DNA of 64,000 nt from Cryptomeria japonica. Taxonomy: Eukaryota > Streptophyta > Pinopsida > Cupressales > Cupressaceae. The notes below the pieces were generated by a model. The model searched no databases, was not told the DNA's origin, and saw nothing but the letters and a program-made list of their open reading frames with translations. The stretch is taken from contig NC_081410.1 in the NCBI RefSeq assembly GCF_030272615.1, positions 114,265,933 through 114,329,932 on the forward strand, in the 5' to 3' direction. The translations under genes were made by a program, and so were the position numbers. Positions 36,025-47,262 of the stretch are shown here, one piece after another. The stretch's first letter is position 1. Every line of letters starts with the position of its first letter.

Positions 36025-36904
36025 AGCTACATATATTGTTAATTTATACTTGTTTTTCTCTCTTTCTTTCCTTTTATAACATTTATAGGTCATCTTTAGA
36101 ATCACTTTTTTTTGTGTAATATATATATAGAGAGAGAGAGGTTTTTTTGGTTCAATGTATTGAGCTACTTATTTTCATAGTTTGTTTATATTTTTTTGTC
36201 TTTCTTGAGCCATCTTTCTTGCCTTGATCTTTGTACCACCTCTCACTGCTCCCCTCTCTTTCATGGTCTGCAACTAAGCATTTTTATGTCTCTTGTAGCT
36301 CTCTATCATCCTAGTGATGGATCATAGAGTGTGATCTGAAATGTTGATGCAAGAAAATCTTACACAGTCTAATCCAGAAACAACAATGATCAATTGTACA
36401 AAGATTAGAAATGTCCAGAGAAGCTCCAATCACTGTTTAAATTAATTTAAAAGTTTAAGAATATAAGTAATAAAGTTTACAATGTAGAACCAGTTTTGAA
36501 TGAAAATGTGTCAAGTGTTTGAATTTAATGCTATATAAATCTTTAGGGGAATTGGCCCTTTCTAGTATTTGGGAAACAATGCATTAAATGTTTACTAATT
36601 TAGTTTTAAATAACAAACTGGTAAATGGGAAGGTTGATGTTCTATTGATACATTTTTTGAAATAATGCATTATGTATTTAACATAACACAAGAATTCTTT
36701 AAACATTTCCATGAAAAAATATAATGTATGAATTCAATACAGATTTGCATGTACCTTAAAATCCAAGGAATAGTGGCTTAGTGGTAGGTGAGATTACTAA
36801 AGTACATTAAGTTATTTTATTAATTTGTTTTGGTTTTAATTTTTTGGTTTTGTTAATATTTTGTTCTTTTTCAAGCGTCATTGTGCATTGTAGCTGTATC
36901 TGGA

Positions 36905-37229
36905 GAGAAACGGGAATTGCCCAAAATCGCCGAGTTTGGGAGATTTCCAAGTTGAGTCATGTTGGCCGAGTCCAGTGGGCTCGGACTCGGACTCGGACTC
37001 GGCCGAGTTTGGGGTCCAAACTCGCCTGGGCTCAGCCAGACTCACCAGACTTGGTCAGACTCGGCTAGACTTGGCCAAACTCGGCCAGACAGTCCAAAAT
37101 CTTTAAAAATCTCTAAATTTCTTGAGTTTTTCACTTTGCCAAGTCCAGCCGAGTTTCGACTCCGAGTCTCGAATCCCGAGATGAGTAGGCCTCGCTGAGT
37201 CGGGTCCGAGTCCCGAGTCCCGTTTCTTT
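36905..37229. mobile_element. Short non-autonomous hAT-like element with ACTCGG repeats
   Basis: The ends GAGAAACGGGA and TCCCGTTTCTTT form a terminal inverted repeat. The flanks TATCTGGA (36897-36904) and GATCTGGA (37230-37237) agree at 7 of 8 bases. The interior is packed with ACTCGG/CCGAGT words (36980-37090 and 37145-37220). No coding capacity. The size and repeat pattern suggest a deletion derivative mobilised by a larger relative. Confidence 0.6.
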
Positions 37230-37237
37230 GATCTGGA

Positions 37238-38483
37238 CACTATAGTGCTGTATTCTGATAATGTATCTGGGCCTCTCCAATGGGAAGCTGAACAATTCAT
37301 GCTCACATGATATTGGGTATGCTAGATATACGAGTGTACACCCTTCCTGGATAAATCTTGTAAATTAGTTTATAGATGAGTGAAAACCAAGGCAAAAATA
37401 TTGTAGGGTTTCTTGGATGATATTTAGCTTTTTTGTTGTTTGATGTGGCAATTCTTTTTGTTCTTCTGCCCTTGTAGAATCTAGTCATCAGCTGATTATG
37501 TTTGTCAAGCTCATTCAATAGATTGGTTTTAATGGAATCAAACCAAGAGAGGCATTATCATCCATCAATTACTACCGGAGATAACATTCATCAAATCAGA
37601 GAGTAAGCTGGGTGAAATAGAGGCAGTGCTTCCTGTCATCTAATGGAAATATATCTTATGTTGTTTGTTATGCATTATATTTTATCTTTACTTGCTGTTT
37701 TTCTAGTACAATGCATTCATATGTGCACTAAAAGTAAATAACATTCAAAGAGCATGCTGTGAAACGTGAGGGATGATGCTCCATTTATATCTACACATAA
37801 AATAATGCATTACAACTTTCACATAAACATTCTGTATACATTTCCATGAAAAATTGAAAATTTAAAATCCATGTCTGCTGCACATATTTATGCCTACCTA
37901 AAGAATCCAGTAAGTAGCAAAATAGTAAGGTTGCATTTGCTTAGTAAAGTAATTAGGCTAGATCTTCTATTTTTTTCTAATATCGCTGAGTGTCAGCTAT
38001 ATCAGAATATGACGTAATTTGCTATGACCTGTCCAATTATGGTCTGGATAAGGCAATTTCTTATCAGGATACAGCATGACATATCTGCATAAAACCAAAA
38101 TCTATCTAGATTCTATATTGATGCCTGTATTCGAAGGACATACTTGATATGCGTATCTGGTAGCTTAGTTGCTTGATAAACAAAAACCTAGATAAAAGTG
38201 GGCTTAAGAAGACACCAATTGATGTGCCAATTCACATGCTTTGAAATAAGAGACAGATAATGAACATTCTCTTATTTTATAGCATGGGTTGATTTTTATT
38301 TCTATTAATTGTTATTCATGTTAAGCAGCTATCCAAATGAGCTACTTTGATTAAGAACAAGGTACTGTGAGAACTTTGTATTTTAACATATGCACTGTAT
38401 GGAGAAGCTTGTAGGGTGCACACAGATTCTAATGTGGAAATCTCATGTTAAAGTTTCTTAACTTCTTTTGAAAAATATTGCAG
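37238..38483. other. Gene-free stretch upstream of the AP-4 exon, probably intron
   Basis: AT-rich sequence without domains. It ends in a good acceptor at 38481-38483 (TATTGCAG) that leads into the AP-4 exon, so it is read as intron of that gene. I looked for the preceding adaptin exon here and did not recognise one. Confidence 0.5.
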
Positions 38484-38682
38484 GATCAGGGAATTTAGTG
38501 AGTGGGCTCAATGCCTTGTCCTTGACTTGGTTTCTAAGTATGTTCCTTCTGAAAGCAGTGAGATTTTTGACATAATGAATCTTCTCGAGGATAGGCTACA
38601 GCATGCAAACAGTGCTGTCGTCTTGGCTACAATTAATGTATTTCTTCATTTGACAATTTCCATGGCTGATGTGCACCAGCAG
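38484..38682 (+). CDS. Exon of an AP-4 complex beta-subunit (beta-adaptin) gene
   Basis: A 199-bp exon bounded by a strong acceptor (TTGCAG, ending 38483) and donor (CAG|GTAAGT, GT at 38683). Codons begin with the last base of a split codon at 38484, followed by ATC AGG GAA. The 66 residues include EFSEWAQC, IFDIMNLLEDRLQHAN and SMADVHQQ, which match my recollection of the plant beta-adaptin of AP-4 in its HEAT-like trunk. AP-4 is a cytosolic coat adaptor at the trans-Golgi network that sorts cargo to vacuolar or post-Golgi routes. There is no stop or frame defect within the exon, and the intact splice sites suggest a working gene. The other exons were not found. The assignment to AP-4, over other beta-adaptins, is from memory of sequence. 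Confidence 0.8.
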
Positions 38683-39699
38683 GTAAGTTTTGAAAAGGAA
38701 TTCAATGTAAATAATGTATTATTTTCTTTAGCAGCTGGAAATGGAAAACCTTACTGCAAGCGTAGTCGTATTTACTAGATCTTCTGATTTTAGTTGACTC
38801 TTCTCTCATTTTATTGAAAATTTTAGAAAGATATAGGGGCACAATTTGACAAGCATTTTAAGTTTTGTAATATATGATATCTTCCTTCTTTGAGTTTCAT
38901 TGCATTTAAATATATAATGAATTTGATGACATATAATCTTGTTTAACCGTGTTAATCATCTAGGATCACAAAATTAATTTGTTAATATTTTTCAATTACT
39001 GAAGGCAGTTCCAGAAATGTTTTTAAACCCAGGATTGGGGATTTCAAAATCAAGATATTATATATTTTCTATATCTTGTAAAATTATTTCATTTACTAAG
39101 TTAAGATCGACAATTACACACCTAGGATGTCTCTTTGAAGATGAGTAAGTTAAATCACTCAAAATGTCTGAACTAAAAATACCAAGGCACTTTACCCAGA
39201 ACCCACAAGATGAATATATGCATTCCATTCACTAATCTTCTAATTTGCTTATTTTTATTTTACAGAGTTTCAGAGAAGAAAATGAAAGTACCATATAATT
39301 TGAAAGTGTCATCTTCTAACTATAGTAGAAAATATGATCTGCATTCTTTATATATTCTATTTGAATAGTTACTGTAATATCACCACAATTGAAGTAACAT
39401 GAAAGACAACACATGAAATTGAAAACTTCTAAAATGAAAAATAGGTACAAGGAAGCTTCTAAAAGAAGAAATGTAAGTGTACATGTACGCTTCACAAAAT
39501 TTACATAAAGTCAATCAAAGATATATATTAGTTACATTGTTAACTAGCCCATATGACTGTCTCGACTCTCATCAATTTCCCCTTGCTTAAAGGAAACTAC
39601 CCTCAAATTTTGTTTTATATTTGGAAAATGCTACTCAAAGGTTGATGAGCTGTTCTGACCAAGCAAAAAATCAGTACTAGATTTATGGACATCAAGGGG
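38683..39699. other. Intron-like AT-rich stretch after the AP-4 exon
   Basis: It begins with a consensus donor GTAAGT. No coding similarity, tandem repeat or element end was recognised. It merges into gypsy relic sequence near 39700. Confidence 0.5.
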
Positions 39700-40400
39700 A
39701 GTGGTTTTATTCAAAGGAGGGTTAAAAACTTGGAATTGTGTCTTTGGGACAGGAGACAATCTCTTCTAAATTTGGTGGCTCATAGAGTTTAAGCTGACTC
39801 ACATTTACAACATAAATACCAATCCGAGAAGGAAGATCTAGTTGAATAGCTTTTTGTCCAATCTCTAGCAAATGGTATAGCTGTATAAGTCTCATGCATT
39901 ATAGGTTTGGTTTTATGATGTTGCATAGATCTAAATTCTTTGATTGCTCAAGTAGAGACAAATGTTTTTGCCAACCTGAAAATGTGGATAAATTTCATTG
40001 ATCATGAAGATTTTTATATTTGGTTCAAGTTGTCAATAAGATATCATGAAGTTATGCATGGACTTTAGCCAAAGTTGAACAAAGCAAGATGCCTTATATT
40101 GCTCCTTTTGTTAATGAGACGAAGCAGCTGTGAAGAGAACTGCCCAAATCTCATAGGGACAAAGGGGCTGATGTCCATTGAAGATCTCAAATGGAAATGT
40201 CTTTAGAGACATGAGTAGATTTATTGTAATTTGTAAACATACTGCAACACAGGAAGATATGTATCTAATTAGCTATTTTGCTGATGATTAGAGCAGAGAG
40301 CTTGAACTGAAGTATGGCTAACTACTTTGGGTTGACCGTCAATTTGTGAATGAAAGGATGTAAAATTTGTAAGATCCCCAAAGGAATCTAACCTAAATTT
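39700..40400 (-). pseudogene. Gypsy integrase relic, heavily decayed
   Basis: On the minus strand three blocks in the right order match gypsy integrase. TSFHSQIDGQPKVV near 40330-40365 corresponds to the YHPQTDGQTEVVN block with the catalytic Glu lost. NKSTHVSLKTFPFEIFNG lies near 40180-40235, and a C-terminal block reading LPSRIGIYVVNVSQLKLYEP lies near 39780-39835. Stops and frameshifts separate them. No LTRs or duplications were found, so it is an old fragment inside the AP-4 intron or intergenic DNA. Confidence 0.7.
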
Positions 40401-42954
40401 TTTTCACTTTTCCAGTTGAGGATGATTAGTCAAACAGTTTGCTTGCGAATGTAATTGTGTCATTTTAGTATGCAAGTAAATGTTTTCTTTGATATGAGTG
40501 TGTTGCATCAGAGATTAAGGAACAAAACTTGACTGACTAATAAAATACTCATGTGCACATAACTGAAGTAACAATGTTCTTTCAGTTTTAAAAGCAGATG
40601 AATTACAGTATTACAAAAGGGGCTGACATTCTTTACAAAACCAATCTGATAGTGATTATATATGATAATCTGCAAGTAAGGTTGTAACATTCAGAAATGT
40701 CTTATCACTGCTTTGTTCAGAAATGGAGTACTTTTCAACACCACGTCCCTTGTATCAGAGATACTAAGCCCAGTAGAAGACTCCAAATGGTATTCAATGA
40801 TAAGGCAGTGGCAATATAATATTCCCTTAATAAACAACAATTTCTCCATATGTCATGAGCTAAGGAAAGCAAAATACAGATTTCTTATGTCACTGCTAGA
40901 GGTCTCACTCTTGTAGAAGGATGCACACGTTTGCAGAAGACAACACTATATCAAAGAACTCTTCGCAAGACAATTAAGGAGCCGTCAGCAATATACAAGA
41001 GCACTGTTTCTTTCATCACGTTAGGCACTAAATCTTCCACTCAATAGATATGGGTTCTCACGTCAATGACAGCAGATCAACAAATATTCCCTTCACCTAT
41101 CTTTCCCGCATATCAGTGATCACACCATGGTAACAGTAACTCATGCCAAGGCTATTGCAGTTCACGGAAGGAAGAGATAGAGTCTGCCTCCATGATTTTG
41201 GCAAATATATTATCAAAAATGGCCTTTGTGGCCTTGTCTGCTTCAGGCTTCCTACGATAAGAACTCTCCCACCATCTTTCATGCACAAACATCCACTCAA
41301 GGTTGGGTATAGTTTATATGCTCTGCAAAGTGAGGAAATTAGTAGCAAAGCGTGTGACTCTTGTTCAAGATCTTTTCCATTAGTGTGCTTTCTCATAAGA
41401 TTTAGGACCTGTTGACGTGTTTTTTAGGACAGCGTCTAACACAGAATAAAGTTGCCTAATGGTCACTTCACTCTCTCTTGATCAAAGTATGATTGCATCC
41501 TCAGATTGCAAGAAGTTCAAACAATCGACTCCAAGGTTCCTTCAATGCGTGGACGTGACTCAGTTGGCTGATGTGATTGCTGGTAATCCAAGGGGCCTTA
41601 CGTGTGCATTGTTCTTTCACTTCTTTGCTGTGGCTGGAACTCCATCATTGGATATGGCAATTCTGCGATGCTATTGCTTCAAATGGACTAAAATGAACTG
41701 AAAGTAAAAGGGAAAGGGTTTAAAAGGATCTAAATCTACTCCTAAGGGCAATGATAACAATGGATAGTGCTTTGGTGGACAGATTCCAAATAAACCAAGC
41801 TCTACTTCGCCAAGATAAACTACAACTCCGCAGGAACCGGTGCAATCTTCTGAGGATGTTGGAGGATTTTCATATTGAGAAAAGTGCATCTGAATACCCA
41901 ACACGATGCAATCCAAACGACTATTCACAATTGAACTTAGCACAAATTTGGAGGTTCAGGCTAACTTTACATTGCAACTTACAATCAGCAAGATGCAAAA
42001 AGTATGAACCATGGAAATTCATCAAACACCATTACATTCTCCATTGGAATCAAAGCACTAAACTAATTCTAATCTAAGTGAGGAAGGTGAAACCATGCAA
42101 GCTTTAAAAAAATAACTTAAGTGGACACCATCAAAGAACAATGTTTCACTGTTATTATCTCAAAGCTTATCGCAACAATTTCATACAAAGCTCCCTCCCC
42201 CTTACAAATGAGGGGGGTCATCCCTTTATATAGGCCTCAGGCCATGATTACATGCAAACCCTAATTAGAGTTTTCCCTAAAAGATTCTCCACTCAAGATG
42301 CAACAAGGTGGGAATCTCCAATTAATAACCCATCATGCCCATATACAATTAATTCAAAAGTACCCAAAATAGCATCCATTACACATTAAATGCACCACCT
42401 CCTTCAAATTCGCCCAACATGTGTTGAATATTCATCCATGCAAAAATCACCCCTTTATGTCATAAATGCTCCATCATTTCCACATGCGGCGGCTGCATGC
42501 AAAAGGAATCTGCCATAAATTCAACATGCAATGACCAGGTTGCCATTTGGTCAAATATTCCGGCAATGAATGCGCCATCATACTGCCATGCGTTCAATAG
42601 ATCCTCACCATGCAAACGGACTTTGTCGTCGTATATCCGCTCCTGCACATCTGGAATTGTTGGAGAGGGAAAATTCGATTCAGGAAGAATTTTCTTGAAG
42701 TCTCCTCAACTTTCCTTGCTTGAAGAAGGTTTTTCATCAATTCTGCACATTTCCTGTTTTTTTAGGAAAATTTCCAAATTAGGGTTCCACGGTCCAGGAG
42801 AGAGAAAATTTTCTTACGAATCCAAATCTGTAAAACTTTTGAAATTTGGATGTGATTTGATGCTCGAGAATGGATTTTTCAAATTTTTTCCCTGGAGGGG
42901 AAATTTCTTCTTCAGTTCATCCTTGATTCCTTCCTTGCCTTAGAATTTTAATGT

Positions 42955-43260
42955 TCAATTCATCCTTGTGTGTATTTCTTCCTTGCTTGGAATTTTGTCC
43001 TGAAGGAAGGAATTTCCAATACTTAGCCAAATTTTCATCTTTCCTGGAATTCTGTCTTGAAGGAAGGAATTTCCAACATTTAGCCAAATTTTCACATTTC
43101 CAAGAATTCCGTCGTGAAGGAAGGAATTTCCAACACTTAAGCCAAATTTTCACCTTTTTCAGCAACTCTATCATGAAGGAAGGAATTTCCAACACTTAGT
43201 CAATTTTTCACCTTTCCTGGAATTATGTCCTGAAGGAAGGAATTTCCATTACTTTGTGAA
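42955..43260. repeat. Tandem repeat of about 58 bp in copy A (5 units)
   Basis: GAAGGAAGGAATTTCCAA recurs at about 43012, 43059, 43116, 43175 and 43232 with TTAGCCAAATTTTCA between. Related, more diverged units occur in copy B near 58240-58450, in inverted orientation. Copy C lacks them. Confidence 0.85.
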
Positions 43261-43518
43261 TTGTCCATGTCTCCTTTTCAACATCCCTATTTTTAGGGAT
43301 CCTCCTAAAATTTAGGAGTCAATTCATTGGATGGAGAATTCTGCCACGATTACGAATCTATAAAATTTTCCACACTCTGTCGAGATTCGGTGTCTAAAAA
43401 TAGCAAATTCAAAAATTTGCCGAAGTGGAATTTATTTATTTATTTATTTCTCGACTCCTTGGATTCCATGCCTTAAGCAAAATTTCAATTTTTTAGCTTG
43501 GGTGGAATTTTCATCATG

Positions 43519-44035
43519 TCCATGGATTCATGGATTTTTCCACTTGTGAATGCCTTCTTGAATTCAGCTCCCCAGCCCAGCCTTGGGCACATTTTGGCTT
43601 TGTCCATGGACTGACGGATTTTGCCACTTGTGAATGGCATCTTGGTTTTGGCGCCCTAGTCAAGCCTTGGGCGCATTTTCACTTTGTCCATGGACTGACG
43701 AATTTTTCCACCTGTGAATGCCTTCTTGGTTTTGGCGCCCCAGCCCAGCCTTGGGCGCATTTTCACTTTGTCCATGGACTGACGGATTTTTCCACCCGTG
43801 AATGCCTTCTTGGTTTTGGTGCCCCAGTCCAGCCTTGGGCGCATTTTGGCTTTATCCATGGACTGACGGATTTTTCCACTTGTGAATGGCATCTTGGTTT
43901 TGGTGCCCCAGACCAGCCTTGGGTGCATTTTCACTCTGTCCATGGACTTGCGGATTTTCCCACTTGTGAATGCCTTCTTGGTTTTGGCACCCCAACCCAG
44001 TCTTGGGCGCATTTTGGCTTTGTCCATGGATATAT
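43519..44035. repeat. Tandem repeat of 84 bp in copy A (about 6 units)
   Basis: TCCATGGA recurs at about 43519, 43602, 43687, 43771, 43855, 43939 and 44022, so the period is 84 bp with very regular spacing. Each unit holds CTTGGTTTTGGCGCCCCAGCC and TTGGGCGCATTTTC. Because 84 is divisible by three, long open frames arise on both strands, but they are products of the repeat. Copy B has a diverged counterpart at about 57590-57960. Confidence 0.9.
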
Positions 44036-45962
44036 GAATTTTTCCACTAGTTCCAAGCTCTTCGTCAGGATATAGATATGAAATATAACATTTAAGTATA
44101 AGACATCGTTCTTATACTTTAAGTTATATTTCATATATATTTTTAGGATGTTTGAGATTGGTTTCAGGTCCATAGGAATCATAATGCAAATTCTGGATTT
44201 TGGAAGATCTTCCAAATTTCCAGACTTAGTCAAATTTCAGGCCATTTTCGGATCAGGATGACATTGGTGGATTGATGTGAATTTCTGGACTTGGATGATT
44301 TTGTATGCTTTCCTCTTCTGGAATAGGAGTTCCAAACCTAACCATTTTTTGACCCAAATTGTCTGCCTTCTGACTCTTCCAGATTTTGAAATGGTCTTCA
44401 GGAACGTTTAGCCTTCAGCGTCTTCAGAGATATTCAACTTTCAGTGTTTTCCTGTGAAGATCCTGCCAAAAATAGATTTTCCCAGATAGTAAGTGTTTCA
44501 AAATGTCAAGGTTTGGGCAAAATAGGTCAGAAAAGCACTTACTAAAAATAAAAACTTAATAAAAATAATAAGTTTAATTTTTGGCAAAATTAGACCAATC
44601 CGGGACTCAGTAAAATCCCTAAAAAATAGGAACTTTCTAAAAATAGAAAGTTGCTCCGTTTTGGCTCAAATTTTACTGGGAGGTTCCTTGAAGGGTCCTG
44701 ATTCCAGTTGTATGTTCAGTTTTTCCAAAACCCTAACAGAAACCCCTAAAATCTAGGACAAAAGGCAAAAACCCTAAAATTTACAAAACGAGTCCTAGGC
44801 TTAGCCAAATTCACTCAAACAAAAAGCAGATTTAATCAATATGACCCCCAAACACTTGCAAAGCAAAGAGATTGACAAGACTGCTGTGAAAAGACCACAA
44901 AAATGCAAGCCAAAAAACCGGGAGGGCCTAAAAAGAAGGGGGTCCCCATTTGCAATGGGGCGATGTGTGAAAACGTCACAACAGGACCCATGTGTGGTTG
45001 TAGATGTACTTTGTGATATTCCTTCCATTTTCAACCATATTCTTTTTCCAACTTAGTTTCCCTATGCCCTCAAGGAGCAAGTCAAGACAATGGGTAGCAC
45101 AAGGGCTCCAAAATAATGTTGGGCGCCTCACTTGTAGAAGTTTGTTGACTTCCACATATGCAGTTGCATTGTTAGTCACAATTTGAATAACATTTTGCAC
45201 TCCTAGTTCCATCACCACCTCATCCAACAGCACACAGTCTCTGCTTTTTTTACTTCGTTGGAGGCATCAACTAATTTTAAAAATACCAATTACCCCCTGA
45301 AGCAACTAAAAAGTTGACGAGTATCCTATTTTGGCCATCCATCCACCCACAGATAAAATGGTGCAGCTTTTCTTTTCCCGAAACCTCCTTTGTTCTTCCT
45401 CTAGTCGACAATATTTTGGACCTCATCTTGCAATAATGGCCCATTAAAATCATGACGACTTGGGGCCTTAAATGTCTTAAACGGTAAACCTCTTACCTGC
45501 CACGGTCAATGCAGTGACCAATTGCTACCAATATAGACTGGAAGCAACATTGAACAAAAGATTGTTCTAATAGCAAAATCTTGCACATGCCAACTTTGCC
45601 TCACGTTGCAATTCTTTATTCCATACAGTACCTTGCAATCTAGGTTGTGCACCAAGAGTGTTACAGGGAACGGGAAAGTTAGACATAGGGCTGCCCACAC
45701 TTCCTGATCCTCATATGCGTAGCCTAATGGAAGAGGGGGTGCCCATATTTCCTTGTGACCCTATAGAATTGAAATCTGCCATTCGGGTTGTCATTGTCTC
45801 TATTCTCGTTTTATCTGCCTTCCTTGGGTCATATGCTGCAAGCATTGCTCTCATCTCTCTCTCAACCTTTTTAGTACAACTACAATCGTTACATGGTGTA
45901 ACATCTCAACAAGGTATCTGTGTAAGGTGATAGTTGAGTTGATTTATGCCATCTGTCATGGG

Positions 45963-47149
45963 CTAAGTTACCGGTTTGGGTTCGGGATCGGATTCGTGGG
46001 TTCGGGGAAATTTTTTTTGCCTTTTGGGTTCGTGGTTGGGTTTGTCCATATATATATATATTATATACATATTATATGCAAAAATTTAAAGAAATATGCA
46101 AAATTACAAATCTAAACGCATTTAATTGTATGCTACTTCATCATTGATCAATGCCAAATGCCATTTCAATTGATAGTTCAGAATTTCAATAATATCATAT
46201 TATGTAATATACTCATATGCCTTAAAATATATATCAATGTTTCATAGATTCATATATGTCCAGGTTCATGACTCGAATGAAAATCATTACAATTACAAAA
46301 TTGACAATCAAAAATAATAATTGTCTTCTATCTTCAAAGTTCAATGTTCATCAATCATCAAAAGGATCTAGATCAAGATCATCATCATTTGCTCCGAGTT
46401 GAAATTCAAAATCATTTGAACCCAAACAAGTGCCACTCCCACTAGCTCCATCAACTGTAGGTATCTCATCATCATCATTTAAAGTGACTCTAACTAGATC
46501 ATCAATAGTTGCATCCAAAAAAAAAGGCAAAAAAAGGCAAAAGAAAAAGTACTTTTTTAATCTAAAAAAGTCACTTTTTAGTGACTTGACCCGCCCAGCT
46601 AGTGGGTTCGCTCAGGTCCGCGCCTGGGTTCATTCGGGTCCTCATAGGGTTCGCCATTTTCCTTGTGGGTTCTCTCTGTGTTCGCTAAGGCGAATCCACA
46701 GGGAAAATGGTGAACCCTGTGAGGACCCGAATGAACCCAGGCGTGGACCTGAGCGAACCCACTGGCTGGGCGGGTCAAGTCACTAAAGAGACTCTTTAGT
46801 GACTTGACCCGCCCAGCCAGTGGGTTCGCTCAGGTCCACGCCTGGGTTCATTCGGGTCCTGTGACTCTTTAGTGACTTGACCCGCCCAGCCACTGGGTTC
46901 GCTCAGGTCCGCGCCTGGGTTCATTCGGGTCCTCACAGGGACTCTTTAGTGACTTGACCTGCCCAGCCAGTGGGTTCGCTCAGGTCCGTGCCTGGGTTCA
47001 TTCGGGTCCTCACAGGGTTCACCATTTTCCTTGTGGGTTCTCCGTGGGTTCGCTAAGGCGAATCCACAGGGAAATGGTGAACCTTATGAGAACCCAATGC
47101 GGACCCGGTTTGCATTTGGGCCCCAAAACCCATGAATCCGGTATCTTAG
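45963..47149. mobile_element. Non-autonomous hAT element, TSD GTCATGGG/GTCATAGG
   Basis: Ends are CTAAGTTACCGGTTTGGG and, inverted, CTAAGATACCGGATTCATGG, a terminal inverted repeat of about 14 bp with two mismatches. The flanks GTCATGGG (45955-45962) and GTCATAGG (47150-47157) agree at 7 of 8. It lies within the zinc-finger codons of the hAT pseudogene. No transposase is encoded. About half of it is repeats built on GGGTTCGCTCAGG and GGGTTCATTCGGGTCC. Confidence 0.85.
46560..47090. repeat. Large palindrome and tandem array inside the non-autonomous hAT
   Basis: A palindrome with arms of about 105 bp occupies about 46575-46795 (arms from GACTTGACCCGCCCAGC inward to GCCATTTTCC). It is followed by three more direct copies of the arm at about 46790, 46865 and 46945, roughly 77 bp apart, the last one longer. 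The CTTTAGTGACTTGACCCGCCC start is repeated nearly unchanged. The DNA could fold into a very stable hairpin. Confidence 0.88.
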
Positions 47150-47262
47150 GTCATAGGCTTAGTGCAATGGATACAAATAACCTCTCCTTGTAGTGCACCC
47201 AATGTCCAATGTTTCCAGCAAGGATCCCTTTTTCTGCCACTAGTTCTAATTGTTGTAGCCAT

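Larger units (their letters stand above)
41410..44983 (+). mobile_element. Giant LTR-like element, copy A (3.6 kb), TSD GGACC
   Basis: Begins TGTTGACGTGTTTTTTAGG and ends GTGAAAACGTCACAACA, flanked by GGACC at 41405-41409 and 44984-44988. It is the same family as copies B and C: shared start, AACACAGAATAAAG word, AT hairpin (44076-44140) and CCCCATTTGCAATGGGG hairpin near the end (44945-44960). A TATA-like CTTTATATAGGCC lies near 42224-42236 with a counterpart in copy B. No protein domain. It inserted in the hAT transposase pseudogene, which reads on across it. Confidence 0.88.
41097..47262 (-). pseudogene. hAT transposase pseudogene, split by two later insertions
   Basis: Reading right to left, an ATG at 47260-47262 begins a BED-type zinc finger (RDPCWKHW ... 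ICIHC) interrupted at 47158. The remainder of the finger (GINQLNYHL) resumes at 45962. A linker follows at about 45700-45900, then the start of the catalytic domain (about 45330-45700) with GWMDGQNRILVNFLV where the expected Asp is lost. Next come VDASNEV near 45270 and VVMELGVQNVIQIVTNNA near 45170, where Asn replaces the second catalytic Asp. NHTWVL at 44985-45000 continues at 41404 as NLMRKHTNGKD and VTRFATNFLTLQS. Multiple frameshifts are present. The intervening blocks are the non-autonomous element 45963-47149 and giant LTR-like copy A. A C-terminal dimerisation part was not identified. Confidence 0.8.

Noticed and set aside
43530-44075. 181-codon open frame with 28-residue repeats, and a mirror frame on the minus strand
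   Set aside because: Both frames arise from an 84-bp tandem repeat whose length is a multiple of three; no start context or known domain, and the host element is non-coding in other copies.
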